The position numbers were made by a program, and so were the translations under genes. From Candidatus Magnetocorallium paracelense (GTDB lineage: Bacteria > Nitrospirota > Thermodesulfovibrionia > Thermodesulfovibrionales > Magnetobacteriaceae), in assembly GCA_029001845.1 (NCBI GenBank), contig JAREWP010000019.1:1-51722 (forward strand): DNA of 51,722 nt. The letters are read 5' to 3'. A model generated the notes under the pieces. That model saw only the letters and a list, made by a program, of their open reading frames with translations, had not been told where the DNA came from and did not search any database. Below, piece by piece: positions 44,321 to 51,722 of this stretch; the first letter of the stretch is position 1, and each line of letters starts with the position of its first letter.

Positions 44321-45712
44321 TTATTTCTTTGGTTTCGGTGCGTGAATGGCCTCGCCGTGCACATCTTCGGCAGCCTCCATCAGTCCCTCGGAAAGAGTAG
44401 GATGGGTATGAATGGTTTCAGCGATATCCCGTACCGTGAGCCCCTTCTGCATTGCAAGAGCGCCTTCGTGAATTATATCCGACGCATGGGCGCCTATTAT
44501 ATGAACACCAAGCACCTTATCTGTCGATTTATCGGCGATGATCTTAAAAAGGCCTGATATCTCGTTCATTGCATGGGCCTTACCAAGCCCTCTGTACTGA
44601 AACACACCGGTATTGAATTGTATGCCCTGCTCTTCCGCCTGGTCCTGCCTTAATCCCACGGAAGCGATCTCAGGTGAAGTGAATATCGCAGCCGGGACAA
44701 CGGAGTGATCCATTGCGTTCTTCTTTCCGAAGATGTTTTGAACAGCCACAATTCCTTCCTTTGAAGCAACATGAGCCAAGAGCATCCCTCCCGTCACATC
44801 ACCGATCGCATAAACATTGGAATTGCTCGTTTCAAGATATTCGTTTACCTGAATATCTCCGCGCTCTCCGGCCTTAATTCCTGCGTTATTGAGATTGAGG
44901 CTATCGCTGTTATAGGTTCTGCCAATGGTTACGAGCATTTTCTGACCGATCAACTCTTTATTATTGGACAAAAAGGCATGCACTCCGTCATTGTCTACAC
45001 TAACCTTTTCAACCTTAACATCCATTACAAGTTTGATCTTTTTCTTTTTCAGTTCCCGTTCGAGGACCTGGGAAATCTCGGGATCTTCCGTGGATACGGC
45101 TCTGGGCATTAACTCCACCAGAGTCACCTTTGAACCAAGATCACTGTAAATACAGGCAAACTCGCAACCCATGACACCGGCGCCTATAATCAGCATACTT
45201 TCAGGGATTTCCGTCAGGTTCAGAGCATCTGTACTGGAGATTATGTTCTCACCGTCAAAGGGAAAGGTAGGAATTTGCGCCGGCCTCGACCCGGTTGCAA
45301 TTATAATTTTGTCTGCATCAAGAGTCTCCTTCGCCCCCTCTTTATTTGTTACCCTTATCTCTTTATCCGACTTGAACGCTCCCCTGCCCTCTTTCAGCTC
45401 TACACCCCAGCTTTTAAAAAGAGCACGAATTCCTTTTACCTGTGTAGCAACAACATTGTTTTTTCGTTCGATAATCTTCTGCATATTGGGAGTAAGAGCG
45501 CCTTGAAGTTCTATTCCGAAAGAGTCGAGATGGGTGGCGTGGACATAGGCTTCCGATGAAGCGAGCAACGTTTTCGTTGGTATACAGCCGTAATTAAGAC
45601 ATGTACCGCCGACTTCATCCTCTTCGACAACAGTCACTTCAGCCCCTAATTGCGCAGCTTTTAAAGCGGCGACATACCCTCCCGGACCTGCGCCTAAGAC
45701 TATTATCTTCAT
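44321..45712 (-). CDS. lpdA: Dihydrolipoamide dehydrogenase
   Basis: A flavoprotein that reoxidises protein-bound dihydrolipoamide with NAD+ in the glycine-cleavage and 2-oxoacid dehydrogenase systems. The 463-residue chain has the FAD-binding IVLGAGPGGYVAALKAAQLG, the redox disulfide GGTCLNYGCIPTK (Cys about 41 and 46), the NAD-binding LIIGAGVMGCEFACIYSDLG, the FAD-contacting YAIGDVTGGMLLAHVA, and the catalytic His-Glu pair in HTHPTLSEGLMEA. Its ATG overlaps the gcvH stop (ATGA), which ties it to the glycine-cleavage H protein in particular. Confidence 0.96.
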   Translation of the reverse strand: MKIIVLGAGPGGYVAALKAAQLGAEVTVVEEDEVGGTCLNYGCIPTKTLLASSEAYVHATHLDSFGIELQGALTPNMQKIIERKNNVVATQVKGIRALFKSWGVELKEGRGAFKSDKEIRVTNKEGAKETLDADKIIIATGSRPAQIPTFPFDGENIISSTDALNLTEIPESMLIIGAGVMGCEFACIYSDLGSKVTLVELMPRAVSTEDPEISQVLERELKKKKIKLVMDVKVEKVSVDNDGVHAFLSNNKELIGQKMLVTIGRTYNSDSLNLNNAGIKAGERGDIQVNEYLETSNSNVYAIGDVTGGMLLAHVASKEGIVAVQNIFGKKNAMDHSVVPAAIFTSPEIASVGLRQDQAEEQGIQFNTGVFQYRGLGKAHAMNEISGLFKIIADKSTDKVLGVHIIGAHASDIIHEGALAMQKGLTVRDIAETIHTHPTLSEGLMEAAEDVHGEAIHAPKPKK

Positions 45713-46095
45713 CCTGACTCCTCTTCCAGATACTTTTCATATGACGCCGCATCCATCAGTTCATCCGTTTCCGACTGGTTTGTCATTTCCACAACAACAA
45801 TCCAGCCTTTGCCGTAAGGCTCCTCATTAATGACTTCAGGGGTGTCTTCAAGCTCTTCATTAACTTCCACTACCGTTCCGCTGACAGGCGCAATAACTGC
45901 AGAAGTCGCCTTAGTGGATTCTATTTCCGACATTTCCGTATTCACTTCGATTTCAGCATCGACTTCCGGAATATCTACGTACACAATATCTCCCAAAGCG
46001 TCCTGAGCATAATCGGTAATTCCGATAGTAGCCCGTTTGCCTGAAAGATTTACCCAGGTATGATCCTTATGATAAAGTAATTTGTCTGGTTGCAT
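45709..46095 (-). CDS. gcvH: Glycine cleavage system H protein
   Basis: GcvH carries the aminomethyl group on a lipoyl-lysine between the P, T and L components of glycine cleavage. The 128-residue protein has KLLYHKDHTWVNLSGKRATI, GDIVYVDIPEV, the lipoylation site EIESTKATSAVIAPVSG and PYGKGWIVVVEM. I start at the ATG at 46095, preceded by GGAGG five bases away, rather than an upstream start at 46110. lpdA overlaps at ATGA. The gcvT and gcvP genes are not nearby, so a regulatory or lipoate-carrier role also fits. Confidence 0.95.
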   Translation of the reverse strand: MQPDKLLYHKDHTWVNLSGKRATIGITDYAQDALGDIVYVDIPEVDAEIEVNTEMSEIESTKATSAVIAPVSGTVVEVNEELEDTPEVINEEPYGKGWIVVVEMTNQSETDELMDAASYEKYLEEESG

Positions 46096-46117
46096 AACTA
46101 CCTCCAGCAATAAATGG

Positions 46118-46138
46118 TTAACCTGTAAAACAGGTTAA
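46118..46138. promoter_or_regulatory. 8-bp dyad upstream of gcvH
   Basis: TTAACCTG-TAAAA-CAGGTTAA is a perfect 8-bp inverted repeat, 12 bases upstream of the gcvH ribosome site. It could be an operator or a leader hairpin. Confidence 0.4.
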
Positions 46139-46190
46139 TACAGTGATTTCATATCATAGTATATTAAGATTTGTCAAGTACGGCATCGTT

Positions 46191-48275
46191 TTATCTCTCT
46201 TCAAGTGCGGAAAAGTCCGCTGCTTTACCGGCCAGCTTATGTAATGAAGCCAGTATCGAGAGTTTATTATTTCGCTTTCTCTCATCTTTATCCATGACCA
46301 GCACTTTATCAAAAAACGTATTTATACTCCCGATGACTCCTTCAAGCATGGCAAAAGCGCCATTGTAATCTCCTCTGGCAGTGCTGTCGTGTATTCCTTT
46401 GCTTATGTTTTTTGTTTTTTCAAGGAGTTCTTTTTCATAAACCGAATCTAACGACTCTTCATCGGTTTCTCCCTCAAAACCGGGAGGAATAATATTGTGC
46501 ACCCTTTTTAGAGCAAAGAGAAAATCATTATAACCACTCTTACCCTTTAAAGAGCCCAGAGCATCGAGACGATTATTCAGATATAGTAAAGGAATATCCA
46601 TAAAATCATACATTGCTGCGTTGACAACGTCATTTGCATAGCCAAGAGACGAAAAATGTGATTCAAGCCTCTGCTTAAAAAAAGCTTTCAAGTTGTCCGG
46701 AATATGTCCGTCTCTTTTTATAATATCCGGGATTCCTCTTAATATGATACTCAAACTCACGGCAAAACCTCTGTGCAGCAAAATCAGGACAATGCCGTTT
46801 GCCTGCCTTCTCAATGCATAGGGGTCTTCCGAACCTGTGGGGACAAGATTTACGGAAAAGAAAGAAACAATATTATCCAGCTTGTCTGCAAGGCTCAATA
46901 TGACCCCTGTATCCGTTACGGGAAGTGAATCTCCTGCAAAAGCAGGGAGATATTGCTCCTCCAGGGACAGTGCGATTTCTCTTTCTTCCCTGTCATGAAG
47001 CGAATAGTATCTCCCTATGGCGCCCTGAAGCTCGGGAAACTCTCTTACCACGCCGGTTGTGAGATCGTTTTTCGAAAGCCTGACGGCGCGGCCGATCCTT
47101 TCTGTGTTCGTCGCCAGGCAGGGCTGTCCCTCAGCATTAAGCTTTTCTAAAAGCATTTCCGCGATGAATCCGATTCTCTCGACCTTTTCATGCATCGTTC
47201 CTATGTCCTTATGAAACATAACTCCCTTTAAACTATCCAGGCGGTCAATGAGAGGGATTTTTAAATCTTCTTCATAATAAAATCTGGCGTCATCGAAACG
47301 CGCGGTCAATACACGCTCGGCTCCCGATTTGACTGTCATCGAATTTTCCCCGGCAGTGTTGCTTATTATAATAAATTTATTAGTCATCCTGAACTCGTCA
47401 TCTTCAAGGGCGAAGTACTTCTGATGATCTCTCATGACGCTTATAAGAAGTTCCTTTGGCAGCGCCGTGAAATCTTCGGAAAAAGCACCGACAACGGCAT
47501 TGGGATACTCTACGAGAAAATTGACAGTGTCCAGAAGTTCATTGTCCTCGATAACCGATGCATTGACCGACCCTGCCTTCTCTTCCATCTGTTTTTTAAT
47601 TAAAGTTTTTCTTTCTTCAAAATCAACAATTACTTTATTCTCTCTTAATAGATTTTTATAATTGCCAATATCATTTATGGTCAGTGCTTTGTTTGAGAGA
47701 AACCTGTGCCCGTAAGTTGTTGCCGTGGCGTTTATATCATTCAGTGTAAAATGTATTGGTTTGCTTCCCATCACAGCGGTTATCCACTTTATTGGCCTGG
47801 CGAATTTAAAACTGCCGCTCCCCCATCTCATACTTTTTGGAAATTTAAGAGAGTTTATAACAGACAACAAAACAGAGTCTATAATTTCAACAAGAGCTGC
47901 CCCCTTTTCTTCTATTACGGCGACAACATATTCTCCCTTACCTTTTGTCTTAATAACAAGAGACTCGACTCCTATGCCATGGGAATTGGCGAAACCGATA
48001 GCCGCTTTTGCAGGCTTTCCCGATTTGTCATAGGCCCTTACCTTTGGAGGACCATAATACTCCTTTACCCTCGACTCCTGTAACATGTTAACTCCGCCGG
48101 CGATAAGCGAAAGTCTGTTAGGAGTAGCGGTAGTATATATCTCCTTGAATACGATTGCGTTATCTTTGAACCTGGCGTCGGCAATCTCCTTCAATTGAGT
48201 AATAGCTCCGGGCAGAAATCTCGCAGGGATCTCTTCTGTCCCTATCTCAAGTAGTATATCGGTTATCGATTGCAT
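46191..48275 (-). CDS. glyS: Glycyl-tRNA synthetase beta subunit
   Basis: The large subunit of the tetrameric bacterial glycyl-tRNA synthetase; it binds tRNA and contributes the editing-like and anticodon parts. The 694-residue chain starts ILLEIGTEEIPARFLPGAI, with FPKSMRWGSGSFKFARPIKW, TYGHRFLSNKAL, ISVMRDHQKYF, DARFYYEEDLK, and YALRRQANGIVLIL near the C-terminus. It is normal length and intact. It follows glyQ by 66 bases, a gap filled by a palindromic repeat. Confidence 0.95.
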   Translation of the reverse strand: MQSITDILLEIGTEEIPARFLPGAITQLKEIADARFKDNAIVFKEIYTTATPNRLSLIAGGVNMLQESRVKEYYGPPKVRAYDKSGKPAKAAIGFANSHGIGVESLVIKTKGKGEYVVAVIEEKGAALVEIIDSVLLSVINSLKFPKSMRWGSGSFKFARPIKWITAVMGSKPIHFTLNDINATATTYGHRFLSNKALTINDIGNYKNLLRENKVIVDFEERKTLIKKQMEEKAGSVNASVIEDNELLDTVNFLVEYPNAVVGAFSEDFTALPKELLISVMRDHQKYFALEDDEFRMTNKFIIISNTAGENSMTVKSGAERVLTARFDDARFYYEEDLKIPLIDRLDSLKGVMFHKDIGTMHEKVERIGFIAEMLLEKLNAEGQPCLATNTERIGRAVRLSKNDLTTGVVREFPELQGAIGRYYSLHDREEREIALSLEEQYLPAFAGDSLPVTDTGVILSLADKLDNIVSFFSVNLVPTGSEDPYALRRQANGIVLILLHRGFAVSLSIILRGIPDIIKRDGHIPDNLKAFFKQRLESHFSSLGYANDVVNAAMYDFMDIPLLYLNNRLDALGSLKGKSGYNDFLFALKRVHNIIPPGFEGETDEESLDSVYEKELLEKTKNISKGIHDSTARGDYNGAFAMLEGVIGSINTFFDKVLVMDKDERKRNNKLSILASLHKLAGKAADFSALEER

Positions 48276-48310
48276 CTCTTATATACTTTCCATCTATCCA
48301 TTTTCATGAT

Positions 48311-48350
48311 GATTCGTAGGGGCGAACACACATGTTCGCCCCTACGAATC
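48311..48350. repeat. 18-bp perfect palindromic repeat at glyQ 3' end
   Basis: GATTCGTAGGGGCGAACA, then a 4-base loop, then the exact complement. The GTAGGGGCGAACA core occurs as a dispersed repeat in many bacteria. Its right arm encodes the last glyQ residues and the TAG stop (minus strand), and the stem may attenuate read-through into glyS. Confidence 0.75.
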
Positions 48351-49196
48351 CCTATCTTCCAACGCCCCTGCATAAGCCTCGGCGCAAAGCTTCGCAAGAG
48401 CCCTGACTCTCGCTATATAGGTTGTCCTGTCCGAAACCGAAATCGCCCCTCTTGCATCCAGAATATTAAAGTAGTGCGAGCACTTCAGACAAAACTCATA
48501 AGCAGGGTAAATCAACCCCTCGTCAATCAATGCTTTGGATTCCGCTTCAAACTTTTCGAACAAAAGCTTATGGAGTTCCCTGTCAGCGAACTCGAAATTA
48601 AATTTCGAAAACATCACTTCATCGCTGTGATGGATATCTCCATATGTAAGTTCATTATTCCACATCAGTTTATAAACATTATCTACCCCTTGTAAGTACA
48701 TTGCAATTCTTTCAAGACCATAGGTTATTTCAAGGGATACGGGATGGAGGTCTATGCCTCCGAACTGTTGAAAATAGGTAAACTGGGTGACTTCCATTCC
48801 GTCGAGCCAAACCTCCCATCCAAGCCCCCAGGCGCCCAGAGTCGGCGATTCCCAGTCGTCTTCAACAAATCGAATATCGTGCTTATCAGGCTCTATGCCT
48901 AAAAACTTCAGGCTTTCGATGTAAATTTCCTGTGAATCTTTGGGAGAGGGTTTTAAAATTACCTGGTACTGGTAATATCTTTGGAGCCTGTTTGGGTTTT
49001 CACCGTATCTCCCGTCAGTCGGTCTTCTCGATGGTTGGACATAGGCAGTCTTCCATGAAGTCGGGCCAAGGACTTTAAAGAATGTGGCAGGGTGAAAAGT
49101 ACCGGCCCCGACCTCTGTATCATAGGGTTGGAGCACGACACAGCCGTTATCGGACCAAAACCTTTCAAGCCTGAATATAATCTCCTGAAAGTTCAG
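48342..49196 (-). CDS. glyQ: Glycyl-tRNA synthetase alpha subunit, CTG start
   Basis: The catalytic subunit, which activates glycine. Core motifs are intact: [58 protein letters not shown] and [15 protein letters not shown]. The formal ORF from 49136 (GTG) lacks the conserved start. Upstream in frame, bases 49196-49137 encode [20 protein letters not shown], the family N-terminus, bounded by an in-frame TAA at 49208. The only sensible initiator there is CTG at 49194-49196, with AGGAG five bases upstream. The protein is then 284 residues, the usual length. The last residues and stop come from the repeat at 48311-48350. Confidence 0.93.
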   Translation of the reverse strand: MNFQEIIFRLERFWSDNGCVVLQPYDTEVGAGTFHPATFFKVLGPTSWKTAYVQPSRRPTDGRYGENPNRLQRYYQYQVILKPSPKDSQEIYIESLKFLGIEPDKHDIRFVEDDWESPTLGAWGLGWEVWLDGMEVTQFTYFQQFGGIDLHPVSLEITYGLERIAMYLQGVDNVYKLMWNNELTYGDIHHSDEVMFSKFNFEFADRELHKLLFEKFEAESKALIDEGLIYPAYEFCLKCSHYFNILDARGAISVSDRTTYIARVRALAKLCAEAYAGALEDRDS

Positions 49197-49280
49197 AGAA
49201 ACTCCTTACACAAATTGGGCCTGTATAAAAATGAGGCACAAGAATACGCTTCGCTCCATCCGTTACAAGGTAAGGGTAAA

Positions 49281-49310
49281 ATCTTAATGAATGTACTATG
49301 GTTTTGTCAA
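49281..49310 (-). promoter_or_regulatory. Promoter of glyQ
   Basis: On the minus strand TTGACA (49310-49305) and TAAGAT (49286-49281) are 18 bases apart, about 85 bases before the CTG start. Confidence 0.6.
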
Positions 49311-49370
49311 ATAGAAAAGGGATTTATCTTACACAACAACAGTGAGATTTGCTTATATTTATGACAATAC

Positions 49371-49492
49371 CATTAACTTAAGGAGCAAAGCACCTTCCGA
49401 CGGAAGCGGGTCATGTTTGAGAAGGCGCAGCGAAGCGGAGCCTTCGAGTTTAGCCGAAGAAGGCGGATGGTGCTTTGCTCCTTAAGTTAATG
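49371..49492. repeat. CATTAACTTAAGG repeat family, copy 2
   Basis: 122 bases with perfect 24-bp inverted ends (left starts CATTAACTTAAGGAGC, right ends CTCCTTAAGTTAATG). The core AGAAGGCGCAGCGAAGCGGA then GCCTTCGAGTTTAG is shared with 23464-23577. It lies between glyQ and the exported-protein gene and folds into one long hairpin. Confidence 0.75.
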
Positions 49493-49555
49493 ACAGTGAA
49501 TGACTGCTTACATAATTAAGCGGATTCTTTAATAATATTTTAGGAGGTTATAATT

Positions 49556-51154
49556 ATGAACTTATTTTTAAAAGGTGTCGGCGTACTATCAATCTTTTTA
49601 ATGCTTATTTTCCCTTTAACGGAAACACAGGCTGAAATGATCGTGTATGATGACTTCAGCGGCAGTGAGATCGATAGTACTTTATGGACATCATGGTATC
49701 AGGATTTTGAGAATCTGAGTACAGGGGCCGGTTATTTAATTGCCGAGATGCCTCAAAACGAGTATGGTCATTTGAAATAAACTCATGCTTTTAGCGGTAA
49801 TTTTAAGTTTATTGTCTATTTTGAGGATTACAGTTATACAGGGTCCGAAGATTTTGGTTGGTATTATCCCGGTTTTTCCGTGTCAACCATTTCTACGGAA
49901 TCGTCAACAAATGACTGGTATTATGACCAGGTATCTATTTCATTAAGCGGATACCCCGATGTGTCTAAATATATGGGAGGAACCATCGACGGTGAATATC
50001 AGGATAGTTATTATGAATCAGGCGCGAATATCAGCTCCGGCAGTGTAAAGCTGCATCGATCCGGCTCCACGGTAACAGGTTCCTTTTGTGATGACAGCGG
50101 CTGTACGACTCTCGGGTCATACAGCGGTTTTGACGATGAGGTTAAAATAGAACTCAACTTTAATGGAACAGACAGATCGGGCAGTATGTTTTATGTGTAT
50201 ATTGATGAAATCACTTACGAAGGAGAAGATCTTGGTGAAGAGATATCTGTTTCGCCTGGTAAGCTAATATTTTCCAACACCTCTGTCGGCAGCACATCGG
50301 AGCCGAAGTCCGTCACTGTTAAAAGCACGGGCTTCAGCGACCTCACAACCGGAGCAGTGGAAATAGATAATTCCGATGATTTTTTAATAGAAAACGATGA
50401 ATGTACCAATGTAACACTTGCATCGGGAGACACCTGCACGATTGAAGTGGTTTTTGCTCCGCTGTCTGAAGGTGAAAAAACAGGAGACCTGGATATATCC
50501 TATAGAAATAATTATATAGAATCCGTAACTCTCAGCGGAACGGCCTCATCCAGAACCGTTCTTACCATTGAGAAAGACGTCGCCGGTACAGGCAAAGTAA
50601 CAAGCACGGACAAAGGGATCAGCTGTGGAGAGGATTGTTCCGAAGAGTACGATGAAGGAACAAAAGTTACATTGGAAGCAATTCCTGACAGTGACTCCTC
50701 CTTTACAGGCTGGTCAATAGAGGAATGCGGAGATTTTACCAGATGCGTTGTTACCATGGATGAGGATGTCACGGTAACGGCGACTTTCGATGTCGCTGTA
50801 AATCCGGATATTAAAGTGAACGGCGAAGATGAGTCCGTTTCGCTATCACCGGACAATAATGTTGTTGTAACCCTCTCTCTTGAACTTTCCGACGATTATA
50901 CAAACAAGAGGGGTGAATTGTGGATATATGCTCATTCGCCTTTTGGTCAGTATACATATTCCCTTGATGGCGGCAGGTGGAGCAAAGGGGGTGGAACATC
51001 TTTGAGCGGTACATTACCTGTGCTGGATGAGATGGAGATATTGGACAGGACATTACCTCCCGGCGATTATACTTTCTGGTTTACCGTAGACATGAGTCCC
51101 AATAATTCCTATGATCATGACTTTGCCGATTCTGTTGAGGTAAAAGTGGAATAA
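49556..51154 (+). pseudogene. Exported ASH-domain protein split by an in-frame TAA
   Basis: The frame from ATG 49556 (ribosome site AGGAGG) reads 75 residues and meets TAA at 49778-49780, then stays open in the same frame to 51154, 532 codons in all. The first part has a signal peptide (ending TETQA) and MIVYDDFSGSEIDSTLWTS, a lectin-like start that continues after the stop (THAFSGNFKFIVYFEDYSYT). Then come an ASH/choice-of-anchor module (ISVSPGKLIFSNTSVGSTSE to LSGTAS) and a Gly-rich repeat (GTGKVTSTDKGISCGEDC to VTVTATF). Either a nonsense mutation or read-through explains the stop; I favour a mutation. It was probably a surface or secreted protein. Confidence 0.75.
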
Positions 51155-51267
51155 AAACTTTGTTTTTGTTACTTGTTGTATATTCTCTTTCAACCATTTT
51201 ATATAACCTAAGTTGAGCGGTTTTCAGTGCAAAGTAGAGAGTAAGAAGCACTTAAAGGGCGATAGAA

Positions 51268-51469
51268 TCATGTTATAATAAAGCTGCGAAAGAACAGAAA
51301 CTATCACCCGATAAGTGAGGTAATTATGAAACAAAAAGAGATAAAAAGCAAGAAAAAAATAAGCAGAGTAGAAGTAACGACAGACACAATGACAGGGCGA
51401 GGAGGAATATGTAAAATATTTAAGCGGGATAAAGATATATGAGATATTGGTTGAGCATTTTATGGGAGT
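51268..51469 (+). mobile_element. IS1380-like fragment, second copy
   Basis: Bases 51268-51411 equal 7701-7844, including the promoter region, ATG 51326 and first 28 codons. An 8-base deletion (TCGCTGTT) after GGAATA then shifts the frame, and similarity ends at 51469 where unrelated sequence begins. No transposase can be made. Confidence 0.75.
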
Positions 51470-51722
51470 GTTAAATTCCACAATAAACCGATCAAATAAT
51501 CACATAAAAAACGAGACAACAAATTAATCCATACAGATTTTAATGAAGAGAGAAAAAGAAGAAAAGCTAAGAGATGGTAAGTAAGAAGAGATGAGCATAA
51601 AAAGAGCAGAGACTCCGGGAAAAGCAGTAAAGTAATCCCGGAGCACAGAGAGAGCAGGAAAATTCTGAATCAGAACAATTTTAAATCCTGATTAATATTA
51701 AGAACTGAATTGATCTCAAGGA
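51470..51722. other. Unassigned sequence after IS1380 fragment
   Basis: Purine-rich with short open frames (for example HTDFNEERKRRKAKRW before a stop at about 51576). It contains an inverted repeat CTCCGGGA/TCCCGGAG (around 51610-51640), and may include the other end of a decayed insertion. No gene is supported. Confidence 0.3.

Noticed and set aside
46118-46138. Glycine riboswitch upstream of gcvH
   Set aside because: Only a simple 8-bp dyad is present in about 95 bases; the space and conserved aptamer cores for a glycine riboswitch are lacking.

Overview
The window comes from an AT-leaning bacterial chromosome, probably an uncultured deltaproteobacterium-like (Desulfobacterota or SAR324-type) Gram-negative. 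The pointers are a split glycyl-tRNA synthetase (glyQ/glyS), an outer-membrane barrel remnant, many multi-domain sensor kinases, periplasmic multihaem cytochromes c, and a 56-residue Cys-rich protein next to scpA. The taxonomic guess is an inference; no rRNA gene is present.

Bases 1-8500 are a graveyard of mobile DNA. There are remnants of IS4-like, IS1182-like and IS1380-like transposases and a dead group II intron whose reverse transcriptase is missing. Host genes here are broken too: a 5'-truncated outer-membrane protein before an intact idi, and a comM fragment fused tail-to-head with an HTH gene. Between them lie toxin-antitoxin modules (RelE-like; DUF4258/YgiT; an orphan DUF433), a methyltransferase and a small zinc-ribbon protein.

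Bases 8.5-28 kb carry a racemase-family protein, a pentahaem cytochrome c, a sulfotransferase, a chromate transporter and a signalling block. That block has a PhnD-type periplasmic sensor histidine kinase, a receiver-PP2C phosphatase, a large hybrid kinase, two stand-alone solute-binding proteins and two receiver-winged-helix regulators. It is followed by scpA, a TPR lipoprotein and a 3D-domain protein.

Bases 28.5-40.1 kb, all on the minus strand, hold the least familiar unit. In transcription order it contains a coiled-coil protein, a dynamin-like GTPase with an apparent second degenerate G-domain, a receiver/PAS/histidine kinase translationally coupled to the GTPase, a 1124-residue coiled-coil protein built on 106-residue repeats, and a membrane-anchored multihaem cytochrome c. 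The two coiled-coil proteins share an N-terminal motif. I know of no described system with this composition, and it is the best candidate for something new.

Bases 40.4-49.2 kb are housekeeping: DUF1640, pfkA, ubiX, divIC/ftsB, eno, lpdA-gcvH, glyS and glyQ. glyQ appears to start at a CTG codon and to end inside a palindromic repeat. The window closes with an exported ASH-domain protein split by a TAA codon and a second IS1380 fragment.

At least four families of short inverted repeats (MITE-like) fill the intergenic spaces. One copy is itself interrupted by a second element flanked by TA, a nested insertion. Several copies sit between convergent genes or just before start codons, so they probably affect transcription ends and translation starts.
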